NCBI GenBank assembly: GCA_050953505.1 | Contig: JBMNMU010000001.1 | Span: 124,001 to 188,000 of the forward strand | From: JBMNMU01 sp050953505 | GTDB taxonomy: Bacteria > Bacillota > Clostridia > Peptostreptococcales > Anaerovoracaceae | Length of the DNA: 64,000 bases | Reading direction: 5' to 3' | In this document: positions 17,314 to 26,545 of the stretch, one piece after another | How positions within the stretch are numbered: the first letter of the stretch is position 1 | Layout of the letters: the number at the start of each line of letters is the position of its first letter | Notes under the pieces: model-generated | What the model saw: the letters and a program-made list of their open reading frames with translations, nothing else | Databases searched by the model: none | Told to the model about the DNA's origin: nothing | Translations under genes and position numbers: made by a program

Positions 17314-17342
17314 TGTCCAATTCAGAAATTGTATCGGGGTAT
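17314..17342. promoter_or_regulatory. putative LysR operator at the sulfatase/lysR divergent promoter
   Basis: The 29-base element starting GTCCAATTCAGAAATTGTAT matches 25 of 29 bases at 20308-20336 upstream of the DASS transporter, in the same orientation relative to the downstream minus-strand gene. It contains an imperfect dyad ATTCA...TGTAT of LysR-box type and lies about 90 bases before the sulfatase start. Confidence 0.6.
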
Positions 17343-17514
17343 ACATGATTTAAAAGTGCAAGTTGCGGGAATATCTATAATGTTGATTTTATAATTATTT
17401 TGATTATACTATACATAGTCGAGCACTTTTCTATGTATTAAATATATAAGCTCGTAAGCGCGCGTAATAGATCGTCCACTATTGTCCACCGTTGTTCACA
17501 TGAGGAGAGATATT

Positions 17515-18426
17515 ATGAATATGGATCAGATTAAGTGTTTTTTAGTCCTTTCTCAAACACTTAACTTTACTAAGACCGCAGAAATTCTGTATGTCACCCA
17601 GCCAACCATTAGTAGACAAATTAAGCTTCTTGAAGAGGAGCTTGGATTTAACCTCTTTAACAGACTAGCCAATGGCATTGATATTACACCGGAAGGGCGG
17701 ATACTTTATCAAAGCTTGTCAGAGGCTTATAATACTATTAATAGCGGTATAGAAAAAGCCCTAGAAAATCTCAATCCAAGATATGGGAGTCTTCGAATCG
17801 GCTGTGAAGATATTTTGACTCTGGATCGGTTCCTGGCTGACTGTAGCAACATTTTTCTCGAAAAAAATCCTAATGTTAATGTTAGTTTCGAGAAACGAGG
17901 TTATCAGGAGATACGAGAAAAATTAAGGAATAAGGAATTTGATATCGTATTTACAAAATGGTCTAATCCAAATTTTACAAAAGGAGAAAAAGTCGCACAT
18001 ATATTTAATGCCACGGGTGTGCTACTTTACAAAGGCGATGACGAAAGATGGAAAAATAAGGACCTAAAGATAGAGGATTTTAGTAATGAAAAAATTGTCT
18101 GTCTCATGGATGAAGTATCGCCTAGGGGATTGGCAGGCATTAAAAAAATTTGTGAGTGCTACCATATAAGCTGCAAGGATATCATCCAAGTTCCTAATTT
18201 GGAATCTGTTTTTCCCTATGTTCATGCAGGCATAGCTATAGCTTTCATGAGCAAGGATGTAGATCAAATCTACAGAGACGGGCTCTCCTACATAGAGCTA
18301 CCTGATAAGGTATCCATGATCACAGGCGTTGCTTTTTATAATGATGATAACAACAACCCTGCTGTAGAAGGATTCCTAGATATTGTACTAAAACGAAGGA
18401 GCGAATTAGACAAGAAATTCATTTAG
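17515..18426 (+). CDS. LysR-family transcriptional regulator
   Basis: 303 residues: N-terminal winged helix (MDQIKCFLVLSQTLNFTKTAE, with TQPTISRQIKLLEEELGFNLF) and a C-terminal substrate-binding domain (about 90-295). I start at the ATG at 17515, seven bases after GAGGAGAG; an upstream TTG at 17482 is without a site. It is divergent from the sulfatase. The same putative operator occurs in its own promoter region and before the DASS transporter, so it probably controls all three, with the sulfated compound or a product as inducer (inference). Confidence 0.93.
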   Translation: MNMDQIKCFLVLSQTLNFTKTAEILYVTQPTISRQIKLLEEELGFNLFNRLANGIDITPEGRILYQSLSEAYNTINSGIEKALENLNPRYGSLRIGCEDILTLDRFLADCSNIFLEKNPNVNVSFEKRGYQEIREKLRNKEFDIVFTKWSNPNFTKGEKVAHIFNATGVLLYKGDDERWKNKDLKIEDFSNEKIVCLMDEVSPRGLAGIKKICECYHISCKDIIQVPNLESVFPYVHAGIAIAFMSKDVDQIYRDGLSYIELPDKVSMITGVAFYNDDNNNPAVEGFLDIVLKRRSELDKKFI

Positions 18427-18619
18427 AATGAGCTAATGTACTTTCTTTGGTTTACTAACAAATGGGAGAGGGGATTTGTTTCTTTTATAAGATTGGTCCA
18501 TCCTATTCGTTGGATGGATGGTTGATGGGCCTGAGCATGGTTATGCCTATACGTGCCTCATGGTTTATACATAGTTAAGCTATGCTTGAGTTAAGCAACT
18601 AGACATGGGGATTCACAAG

Positions 18620-18650
18620 AAAAGGGAGACATTTAATGTCCTCCTTTTTT
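18620..18650 (+). terminator. terminator after lysR-type gene
   Basis: Stem AAAAGGGAGACATT/ATGTCCTCCTTTT (one bulge) with a T-run. Confidence 0.75.
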
Positions 18651-18666
18651 CGTGTCATCTTTAATT

Positions 18667-18708
18667 AAAAAGGTGGAATAGAATTTTTAGATCCTATTCC
18701 ACCTTTTT
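18667..18708. terminator. bidirectional terminator
   Basis: AAAAAGGTGGAATAG pairs with CTATTCCACCTTTTT. A-run and T-run on either side serve both the lysR-type gene (plus) and the DASS gene (minus). Confidence 0.9.
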
Positions 18709-18754
18709 GCCATAGAACTCTTAAGACTAAGAGATTTTGCTATCTAGATTATGC

Positions 18755-20131
18755 TTATAGCAATCCGATTAAATTCCAATAAGGAATAAACACTACAAAG
18801 ATACAGATTAATGAAAGAGCTGCTCTCATGATATTAAACTTCATGTATCTCTTAGCAGAAGCTAGTCCCATACCGAACACGATGAGAACAGGGGCATACT
18901 CGTAAGGGAAGATTACCTGCTCTAGGGAGTGTATAAAGGCATACATAACAGGTATCGGGTTGATGCCAAGGCTTGTTGCCATATCAGCAACAGGTAAAGC
19001 AAAGGCTGAATAAGCTGCTAGTGGTGTAAGAGCAAGGTTCGCTAAGAATCCTAGTGCCCATACGCCTCCTGTAAAGCGAGATAAGGAGCCGGCTATTATT
19101 GGGTATAAAGAATCAGCAATAAATTGTCCTACTCCAATATTCGCGGAAACAATACCGATAGATAAGCAACCTACCACGAAAAGGATAAATGTAAAGTTTA
19201 CATCCTTAATATTTTCAGGTTTTACAAGTCTCATTCCTGGAAGCATTAATATAATAGCCGCATAAACAAAGAGCCAGCCAATGCTAACTTTATGTATTGA
19301 GCTTGTAACAACACCAATGATAAGAAGTATGCTTAATACTAGTACCTTTACCTCATCTCTACTCATTTTACCAAAGGAAATCAACTCTGATTTGAAATAT
19401 TCCCTTGTTTTAATTTCAACATCTGGTTTAAAGAATACTGCGATAATTAGAGTTGTTAAGATTACATAAATAAGCTGTGGAACAAACATGTGAACTATGT
19501 ATTCAGTCCAGCTTGGAATTTCGTATCCAGCACCAGCCATGATCCCAAAAGGAACAATGTTTCCGTTACTTCCTGTGTACCATAAATATGATGGTCCTAA
19601 TGCTGAAGCGATTGCGGCCATTCCTAGTGCAGAAGCTGTTCTTCCGCCCATTTCTAGTTCAAAGGCCTTTGCGATACCAACTGCTAAAGCTCCGAATAGA
19701 ATTGCCTTTGCAGCAACGTCTGTAATGATTAGAGATATAATGGCACCTAGCAACATGAATCCAAATAGAATTCCGTTAAATTTCCCACCAAACAATAGGA
19801 TCAAACGATAAGCGACACGCTTTAACAGGCCAGTTTTTTCTAAAGCCATTGTTAGAATGAAACCACCTAGAATCAACCATGGTACATCTAAAGACCATGC
19901 TGCAAAGGCGATCTTAGGATCTATTTGCAGAAAAACTATGTAGGTGACAGGAAGGGCAACTGAAACTACGAAAAGAGGTACAACTTCTGTAGCAATTAAG
20001 CATATGGCAAATATTGTAATTACCATAAACAATTTAATTGGTGCTGTAAAGCTTTCTGAAACAGGTACGAGTGATACTAGAATAGGCAGTAGAAAGCTCA
20101 CGATCCACTTGATTGAATTACTCTTAGACAT
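18755..20131 (-). CDS. DASS/SLC13-family anion transporter
   Basis: 458 residues with 11-13 hydrophobic helices, divalent anion:Na+ symporter family. Helical hairpin motifs are present: LDVPWLILGGFILTMALEKTGL near residue 80, AAIASALGPSYLWYTGSNGN near 155-175, and a C-terminal hairpin-like ALPVADMATSLGINPIP. Known relatives carry dicarboxylates, sulfate or organic sulfonates. TTTAAAGGAGTATTTCA precedes the ATG. The upstream region carries the same 29-base element as the sulfatase promoter, so it is likely the importer of the sulfatase substrate or exporter of its product. Substrate not decided by sequence. Confidence 0.88.
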   Translation of the reverse strand: MSKSNSIKWIVSFLLPILVSLVPVSESFTAPIKLFMVITIFAICLIATEVVPLFVVSVALPVTYIVFLQIDPKIAFAAWSLDVPWLILGGFILTMALEKTGLLKRVAYRLILLFGGKFNGILFGFMLLGAIISLIITDVAAKAILFGALAVGIAKAFELEMGGRTASALGMAAIASALGPSYLWYTGSNGNIVPFGIMAGAGYEIPSWTEYIVHMFVPQLIYVILTTLIIAVFFKPDVEIKTREYFKSELISFGKMSRDEVKVLVLSILLIIGVVTSSIHKVSIGWLFVYAAIILMLPGMRLVKPENIKDVNFTFILFVVGCLSIGIVSANIGVGQFIADSLYPIIAGSLSRFTGGVWALGFLANLALTPLAAYSAFALPVADMATSLGINPIPVMYAFIHSLEQVIFPYEYAPVLIVFGMGLASAKRYMKFNIMRAALSLICIFVVFIPYWNLIGLL

Positions 20132-20307
20132 TGAAATACTCCTTTAATAAATTATTAGTTAATTTAAGTGCGTTGTGGAATTTTAGAACCTTAAAATTTC
20201 TCACAATTAAACATTAATAATTTTAATGATTAACTTCTTCCTCCTTTCGCATTTATGTTAAAAATATAATAATCCTGACAAAAGTATATCCGTATTATTT
20301 AAGCCAG

Positions 20308-20336
20308 TCCAATTCATAAAATGTATTGAGGCATAG
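20308..20336. promoter_or_regulatory. second copy of the putative LysR operator
   Basis: GTCCAATTCATAAAATGTAT plus nine further bases match 17314-17342 at 25 of 29 positions. It lies ~180 bases before the DASS start in the same orientation. Confidence 0.6.
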
Positions 20337-20858
20337 AACAGTTAAATACAGAAAACAACAAGTTTTGGCAACATTCTTGCATAGCTGGAATTATTTCGAC
20401 ATATGAAAATAAAAAAATGCATTACTTCGGCTGATAATTAAAAATCTCCCATTGCAACACTTTACCTATAAAGAGTATTCGGTAGAATTTCACTAAAGAT
20501 TTAACGATATTCAGCTGAATAATCAGGTTATTTTTTAGCCAAGTCTGGTATTTATAATGAAAAAGTATACGAGTCTTAACGCTTAGATGGTGACTTGTAT
20601 GATTTAGTAATTCATTGCTGAACCAACTACCTTGAATAATTCACATTGTAGTAGTAAAATACTCATGTCTTTATTAGCTTGTTTGGTTTATTTATATATT
20701 CATAACACCAGAAAATAAAGATCCGGAAGTGTTAGCCATGTAGATAAATAACCATTAACGCTTGCCGTGAAAAATCAATAACAAAAATATCGATGGCTAA
20801 GGCTAAATACAAAAAACATATTTTGTAGGTATTCAGTACTAAGGAAAAGAGGAAAAAA
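20337..20858. other. AT-rich non-coding stretch before hisC
   Basis: I see no ORF, stable long hairpin or known riboswitch. The stretch probably contains the hisC promoter, but no well-spaced -35/-10 pair stands out. Confidence 0.5.
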
Positions 20859-21983
20859 ATGAATCCATATTTTACTGCTCTTGCTCAAGGGCTAGAACCC
20901 TATGTACCGGGGGAACAGCCTAAAGATAAAAAATATATCAAGCTAAATACTAATGAAAATCCTTATCCTGCCTCGGAAAAGGTTAAAAATGAGATTAGAT
21001 CGGCGATGGACGATTTGAGATTATATCCAGACCCTGAAGCTATGGATTTACGAAGGACTATAGCTGCTTATTATAATGAAAAAATCTTGAATATTAAAAC
21101 AGGAAAAGCCCTAAATATAGTGGATGGCGAAAGACCAAAGACCTTGACTGAAAAAAATGTGTTTGTAGGGAATGGCTCTGACGAGGTGCTGGCTTTTGCG
21201 TTTCCTGCCTTTTTCACAGGAAAAAAGATTGCGTACCCAGATATTACCTATAGCTTTTATCCCGTCTATGCAAACCTATTTCAAGCAGAAATTACAGAAA
21301 TCCCTTTGAAAGAGGATTTTTCTATTGAAATAACGGATTATCTTGCTCTTGATAAGAATTATTCTGGGATACTTATCCCCAACCCAAATGCGCCTACAGG
21401 ACGATGCTTGCCACTATCTGAGATAGAAAAAATGCTAAGAGCTAATCCGGACAAGGTGATACTCATGGATGAAGCTTACATTGATTTTGGTGGGGAAACT
21501 GCAGTGAGCCTAGTTGGTCGGTATGAAAATCTCCTTGTGGTGCAGACATTTTCTAAATCGAGATCTTTGGCAGGACTTCGCGTAGGCTTTGCTATTGGCA
21601 GTGAAGCATTAATTGAGGGGCTAAATCGAATAAAGAATTCCTTTAACTCCTATACGATAGATAGACTAGCCATGGCAGGGGCAAAGGCAGCCATAGAAGA
21701 TGATACCTATTTTGAAGAAAATAAAAATAAGATTATTAGGACTAGGGAAAGGGTGGCAGAAAACCTGAAAGAAATGAAATTTTCTGTGATCCCTTCTAGA
21801 GCCAATTTTCTTTTTATCACTCATAAAGAAATAAAAGCGGAAGAAATATTTTTGAAACTAAGAGAAAAGGGAGTCCTTGTAAGATATTTCAATAAACCAC
21901 TGATTAACAACTATTTAAGAGTTTCTATTGGAACTGATGAAGAAATGGATGTTTTTCTCAATGTTCTTAGTCAAATACTGTAA
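20859..21983 (+). CDS. hisC: histidinol-phosphate aminotransferase
   Basis: 374 residues, class I/II PLP aminotransferase. The N-terminus has KLNTNENPYPAS, a HisC hallmark. FVGNGSDEVLAFAFPAFF binds cofactor phosphate, PNPNAPTGR and MDEAYIDFGG follow, and the PLP Lys is in QTFSKSRSLAGLRVGFAIG. Converts imidazole-acetol phosphate and glutamate to histidinol phosphate. GAAAAGAGGAAAAAA precedes the ATG. No other his gene is adjacent, so it may also serve aromatic amino acids, as single HisC proteins do in some Firmicutes (inference). Confidence 0.93.
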   Translation: MNPYFTALAQGLEPYVPGEQPKDKKYIKLNTNENPYPASEKVKNEIRSAMDDLRLYPDPEAMDLRRTIAAYYNEKILNIKTGKALNIVDGERPKTLTEKNVFVGNGSDEVLAFAFPAFFTGKKIAYPDITYSFYPVYANLFQAEITEIPLKEDFSIEITDYLALDKNYSGILIPNPNAPTGRCLPLSEIEKMLRANPDKVILMDEAYIDFGGETAVSLVGRYENLLVVQTFSKSRSLAGLRVGFAIGSEALIEGLNRIKNSFNSYTIDRLAMAGAKAAIEDDTYFEENKNKIIRTRERVAENLKEMKFSVIPSRANFLFITHKEIKAEEIFLKLREKGVLVRYFNKPLINNYLRVSIGTDEEMDVFLNVLSQIL

Positions 21984-21995
21984 TTATGAAATAGA

Positions 21996-22032
21996 AAAGA
22001 CGCTCCCCAATTGCAAGGAGAGCGTTCTTTAC
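21996..22032 (+). terminator. terminator after hisC
   Basis: GACGCTC(C)CC/GG(A)GAGCGTT stem with loop AATTGCAA and TTCTTT tail. Confidence 0.75.
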
Positions 22033-22141
22033 TATCATGAACTTACAATTAACAAAGAAACTAACCGATTAATCGACCAACATATAGACATATCTTTTAT
22101 CTGACCGTCAAATAGTTAAAAAACTGCGAGATTTTACCACT

Positions 22142-22291
22142 TTATGAAAATGTAAGATTGGTACTCAAATAATACTCAAGTAAGATTTGATATTGCGGAT
22201 ATTCTTCCTGGATATCCTGCTCCTCCCAAACTTCCTCAATGCTCAGATTATGCCATTCCATAATGATTACGTCCCCCTTGCTAGTATCCAC
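22142..22291 (-). CDS. small hypothetical protein
   Basis: A GTG at 22291 sits seven bases after a strong GGAGGAGG. It opens 49 codons: acidic, Trp- and Tyr-rich (MEWHNLSIEEVWEEQD, then YPQYQILLEYY), with no membrane segment. A longer in-frame reading from a TTG at 22342 adds 17 residues but would contain the ribosome site. I do not recognise it. It lies between hisC and an IS21-type element. Confidence 0.45.
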   Translation of the reverse strand: MDTSKGDVIIMEWHNLSIEEVWEEQDIQEEYPQYQILLEYYLSTNLTFS

Positions 22292-22590
22292 TATTAAACC
22301 TCCTCCATACTCTCTGTGTTGTACCTTTTCTATAAACCTCAACCTCTAATATAATATTAGAATATTCTGAATAATATGAGTTATATTTTTAACGAACAAA
22401 TGATAACCAAATATAAATTTCAACAAAATAAAAGAGTATGTAAATTTAATAGCGGATAACAAACAGTAATAATATGTCGAAAAAAAGAGTAGGTAGGTGG
22501 TATCGGATAGAAAAAGATGTAGTGTGTGTTTGGCAATACCAAAATGCAACTTTTGGCAATCAAAAATGCAATTACCAGTACCAACCTGGA

Positions 22591-23307
22591 CTACCTCATT
22601 AATGAATTTGTCATACGGTAGCTTTTCCCTGTAAATATCAACATGTGTGAATGATGTACGAGTCTATCGACTATTGCAGCTGTGAGCTTTTCATCAAACA
22701 GGAAGCCTTTCCACCTGCCAAACTCAATATTAGTAGTGATAATAACACTTTTAGTCTCATAACATGATGAGATGATGTCAAACAAAAGTCTGGCGCCTTC
22801 TTGATGAAGGGGAAGGTAACCCCATTCATCAAGTATCAACAGGTCAGCTTGATGTATTTTCTTGTGTGTCCTAGCAACTTTCTTCATATCGTCTGATTCA
22901 AGCTCATTAATCAAGTCGTGAACACGGTAAAACACAGCTTTCTTGCCTTGATTGATTGCTTTAACTCCAAGAGCCACAGACAGATGGGTCTTGCCGGTTC
23001 CAACTGATCCGTAAAGTATCAGATTCTCTTTCTTTTCAAGAAAGGATAAGGATTCAACATTGTGGAGTTGTAGGCCTTCCGGAAATCTGATTTGTGAAAA
23101 ATCATACCCGTTAAGGGATTTTAATACTTGGAATCCTGCATTGTTTAGGTTTCTGATTCGCCTTTTCTCCTCACGGTCTTCATAGAGTTCTTTTAGAAGC
23201 TTGAGAAGAAACTCTTCTTGGCTCTGGGCTTTGATTGCCGGATAGATTTCCATAAGGTTGCTTGATAGCCTTAGTTTCCTTTGGTATTGGCTAATCTCTT
23301 CCCTCAT
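22591..23307 (-). CDS. istB: IS21-family helper ATPase IstB
   Basis: 238 residues, AAA+ (DnaC-like) ATPase that assembles target DNA for the IstA transposase. Walker A is LYGSVGTGKTHLSVALG, Walker B is LLILDEWGYLPLH, and sensor-type IITTNIEFGRWKGF follows. The start overlaps the end of istA by 4 bases (ATGA), the usual IS21 arrangement. Length is normal and the frame is intact, so the element may be active. Confidence 0.93.
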   Translation of the reverse strand: MREEISQYQRKLRLSSNLMEIYPAIKAQSQEEFLLKLLKELYEDREEKRRIRNLNNAGFQVLKSLNGYDFSQIRFPEGLQLHNVESLSFLEKKENLILYGSVGTGKTHLSVALGVKAINQGKKAVFYRVHDLINELESDDMKKVARTHKKIHQADLLILDEWGYLPLHQEGARLLFDIISSCYETKSVIITTNIEFGRWKGFLFDEKLTAAIVDRLVHHSHMLIFTGKSYRMTNSLMR

Positions 23308-24803
23308 TGATAACCACCTCCCATTAGTATGTCGTATTGTGATGTATCAACCTCGTAAAGAGGTAAATCTGAAGGAAATTGGATTGGGCTATCATAGATT
23401 ATGCTGTTTTCCTTGAGTCTCTTGTATGTTACCCCTATGGCTTCAGGTGATTTGGAATCATGCTTTGCTGTTTCTCTTAGAACCCTATCTGCATAATCCA
23501 TATCGTCTTCAAGGAGTATCATTTTTAAGATTTCAAAGGCCTGTTTAAAGGAATCCTTATCTAGGGATTGAAGGTAATCCTGCCATGAATCTGGCAACAG
23601 AGAGTAGATTCCTGAGTATTTCAATGCATTTGGCCTTACCTTTATGATGTCGATAAAGTCTATGTAATTAATTGACTCACCATCTTTTTCAAACAATCTT
23701 TGATGCGCAGTAATTCTTTCTGAGAGGTCTTTTGAAAATATCTCTATCTCATTGGCCATTACCTTAAGCATCACGAATTGTCCAACATACTTGGGGCTTA
23801 CTGAGTAACGGCATGATGAATATTCAATAAGTCCATACTTGTTTACCTTTCTTGTCTCATACCTTGCTGTATCAAAAGGAACCTTGTTAACTGGTATCAT
23901 CAATGATTTTTCATCTTCAAAGAGCTTTTCTATGGGCTCTTTGTAGCGGTAATGAAGCTCTTTGTTTCTCTTAAGACACTTCTTAAGAAGGTGGCAGTTA
24001 AATAAGTCAAGGTCAGTGACTGTAGGCTCTGGAACAAACAAATTACGCCTAATTGCACCCACTTTGTTCTCTACATTGCCTTTTTCATTGCCACTGTTTG
24101 AATTGCAAAACTTAACATTAAATCCATAATGGGTAGAGAATCGCATTACGAAGTCATTTACTTTGACAAGACCTTTTTCATCTCGGGTTCTAAGGGCTGC
24201 TGATGACATTTGGTCAAACCATATCGCACTTGGAACATAGCCTATGAAATTAAATATTGTAACAAGGCCTTCAAGGAGGGCTTCTCTTGTTTCACTCCTG
24301 GTTGCCACTGCAAAGCCTGCATTGGATTTTGGGAACGACAAGATGAGCTCATGAAACTTTTTAATAGAGCCGTTTTCAAATGCTTCAAAGCTTCCAAAGT
24401 CAACTTGGGCTTCACCTCCTGGATGCTCAAGGAGAAGGTAGGCATCATCTGATCCGAATACCTTTTCTCTTTCTTCTTTGAAGACATTTCTTACGGTTCT
24501 CTCTGAGACTGTTAAAATCTCAGGGTGCTCTTCTTTTAGTCGGTCATAGACCCTCTTTGCAGTATGCCTTTGTTTGTAATGTCTTGATTTATCCTCAGTT
24601 AGCCATTTGTTGATGATAGGTCTTAATACATCAGTCCTGTTCGGCCTTTTGGCCTTATGGTGTTTCTGGTTGAAATTATCCATTTCAACATATTTCCTAA
24701 TGGTGCGATAGTTCTTTCCGGTCATTTTGTTAATTTCAGAGTAGGTTTTCCCTTCCAAAAAGAACAGTTCTCGGATATAATTTACTTGTGTAATTGTCAG
24801 CAC
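23304..24803 (-). CDS. istA: IS21-family transposase IstA
   Basis: 499 residues. An N-terminal helix-turn-helix (YSEINKMTGKNYRTIRKYV, ~18-36) is followed by a DDE integrase core: EAQVDFGSFE (first Asp), SAIWFDQMS (second Asp), and GNEKGNVENKVGAIRR with the Glu. A C-terminal domain (ca. 320-400) contains YSSCRYSVSPKYVG. It cuts and joins the element ends together with IstB. A clear ribosome site, GGAGGAAAG, precedes the start. Confidence 0.93.
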   Translation of the reverse strand: MLTITQVNYIRELFFLEGKTYSEINKMTGKNYRTIRKYVEMDNFNQKHHKAKRPNRTDVLRPIINKWLTEDKSRHYKQRHTAKRVYDRLKEEHPEILTVSERTVRNVFKEEREKVFGSDDAYLLLEHPGGEAQVDFGSFEAFENGSIKKFHELILSFPKSNAGFAVATRSETREALLEGLVTIFNFIGYVPSAIWFDQMSSAALRTRDEKGLVKVNDFVMRFSTHYGFNVKFCNSNSGNEKGNVENKVGAIRRNLFVPEPTVTDLDLFNCHLLKKCLKRNKELHYRYKEPIEKLFEDEKSLMIPVNKVPFDTARYETRKVNKYGLIEYSSCRYSVSPKYVGQFVMLKVMANEIEIFSKDLSERITAHQRLFEKDGESINYIDFIDIIKVRPNALKYSGIYSLLPDSWQDYLQSLDKDSFKQAFEILKMILLEDDMDYADRVLRETAKHDSKSPEAIGVTYKRLKENSIIYDSPIQFPSDLPLYEVDTSQYDILMGGGYQ

Positions 24804-25225
24804 TTCCTTTCCTCCCTATAAGCTTTAGTCACTTAATAGGGTATATTGTTAGGTTTGTACTGGCAATTACTTTTTGTATTTATGGCTGCCGTTTATTGTA
24901 CTTTTAGATTACCATAAACATGTAGTGAATGAACAGGCAAAAGTTGGTGGAAAGACAGTCAAAAAAGAATCAAAAGGTACTATAAAAAACAGGCGAATTG
25001 AAAGACAAAATTTTCTTTCAATTCGATGAATTCTGCACATTTTGTGTATTGCATACAAAACACAAAAACCCTTGATACAAACATCAAATAATGTTAGTAT
25101 AATGCCGTATGGTAGCAATGATAGAATTAGCTTTTTCTTACTGTATGTTAAATATATCGCAACATTGGTTATTTTTTAACACACAGTAATTAATAAGGAC
25201 TTTACGAAAGGCGAGGTTGATTAAA

Positions 25226-26545
25226 ATGGCTTTATTCAAGAAAAAGTTGCCTGGAACCAAGGTGCCACATTTTAAAAACACCATGGACCATGCGACGGAA
25301 ATCATGGGGGTTCCCGATACGGTATATATAACCATGTCTCAACATATCGGCGCACCCTGTAAACCATTGGTAAAGGTTGGAGACCAAGTATCTGTGGGGC
25401 AGTTAATTGGAGATACCGATGCCTTTGTCAGTGCACCAATCCATTCCAGCGTTTCAGGTGAAGTAATTTCTATTGAAGAGATTTTATCCTCCCTAGGAAC
25501 GATGGATCAAACAATTGTCATTAAAACAGACAAAAAACAAACCCCATATGAAGGCATAAAAGTGCCGGAAGCAAATTCCTTTGAGGAATTTATCAAGGTT
25601 GTGAGAGAAAGCGGTCTAGTAGGACTTGGAGGAGCTGCTTTTCCCACTCATATCAAATACAACCCTAAAAACATCAACGAGGTAAAGACTCTTATTATAA
25701 ATGGTGCTGAATGCGAGCCTTTTATAACCTCGGATTACAGAACTATGTTGGAGGAAGGCCCAGACATTATTAATGGAATTCAGCAAATCATGAAGCATAT
25801 GAAGCTAGACCATTGTTATATTGGCATAGAAGACAATAAGCCTGAGGCCATTGCAAATTTGAGTCAGCTAGCGAAAGACAACCCTGAGATCACTATAGTT
25901 TCTTTAGATTCTAAATATCCAAAAGGGGCAGAAAGAGTCCTAATTTATGAAACAACTGGTAAAGTTTTGCCGCCCGGTAAATTGCCAGCGGAAGTTGGTG
26001 TCATTGTTTCCAATGTAACATCTGTTGCATTTTTAGGTCAGTACTTCAGAACTGGAATGCCTTTAATCCAAAAGAAAATCACGGTGGATGGAGATGCTGT
26101 TACTACACCAAAGAATGTAATAGCTCTCATTGGGACCCAGATCTTTGATATTATTGAGTTTTGTGGAGGATATAAAAAGCCCCCGAAAAAAATTATTATG
26201 GGCGGACCTATGATGGGAAGAGCTATTTATCACGATGGAAACTCTCTCATTAAAAATAACAATGCAATTTTAGCTTTCAGCGAGGATATTGCTCATTTAG
26301 AGCCAGAAACTCCTTGCATAAACTGTGGCCGTTGTACAAGAGCATGTCCTCTATTCTTAATGCCTACTATGATTGCAAAAGCATTTGAGAATAACGATGT
26401 AGAAGCCTTGAAGAAATATAGAGTGTCCATTTGTATGGAATGTGGGAGCTGCACCTATGTTTGCCCAGCCAAAAAGCAACTAAATATGATTAATAGACTA
26501 GCTAAAATAAAAGTAAAGGAGGCTGAAGCAAATGGAAAAATATAG
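25226..26545 (+). CDS. rnfC: Rnf complex subunit C
   Basis: Peripheral subunit of the ferredoxin:NAD+ oxidoreductase, binding NADH/FMN and two [4Fe-4S] clusters. 439 residues from the ATG at 25226, after AAAGGCGAGG; a TTG nine bases earlier is unlikely. GLGGAAFPTHIKY is the glycine-rich nucleotide region; INGAECEPFI follows. Cluster motifs CINCGRCTRACP and CMECGSCTYVCP lie near residues 370 and 410. First gene of rnfCDGEAB. A TATAAT at 25098-25103 is a possible -10 for the operon. Confidence 0.96.
   Translation: MALFKKKLPGTKVPHFKNTMDHATEIMGVPDTVYITMSQHIGAPCKPLVKVGDQVSVGQLIGDTDAFVSAPIHSSVSGEVISIEEILSSLGTMDQTIVIKTDKKQTPYEGIKVPEANSFEEFIKVVRESGLVGLGGAAFPTHIKYNPKNINEVKTLIINGAECEPFITSDYRTMLEEGPDIINGIQQIMKHMKLDHCYIGIEDNKPEAIANLSQLAKDNPEITIVSLDSKYPKGAERVLIYETTGKVLPPGKLPAEVGVIVSNVTSVAFLGQYFRTGMPLIQKKITVDGDAVTTPKNVIALIGTQIFDIIEFCGGYKKPPKKIIMGGPMMGRAIYHDGNSLIKNNNAILAFSEDIAHLEPETPCINCGRCTRACPLFLMPTMIAKAFENNDVEALKKYRVSICMECGSCTYVCPAKKQLNMINRLAKIKVKEAEANGKI

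Larger units (their letters stand above)
22529..24905 (-). mobile_element. IS21-family insertion sequence
   Basis: Two overlapping genes, istA and istB, are bounded by related ends. On the left, two tandem ~22-base repeats begin TTTGGCAAT (near 22529 and 22553), then CCAGTACC. On the right, GTACTGGCAATTAC at about 24856 inversely matches the left inner repeat. Multiple terminal repeats are typical of IS21. The exact outer ends and a target duplication could not be fixed by eye. Confidence 0.8.
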
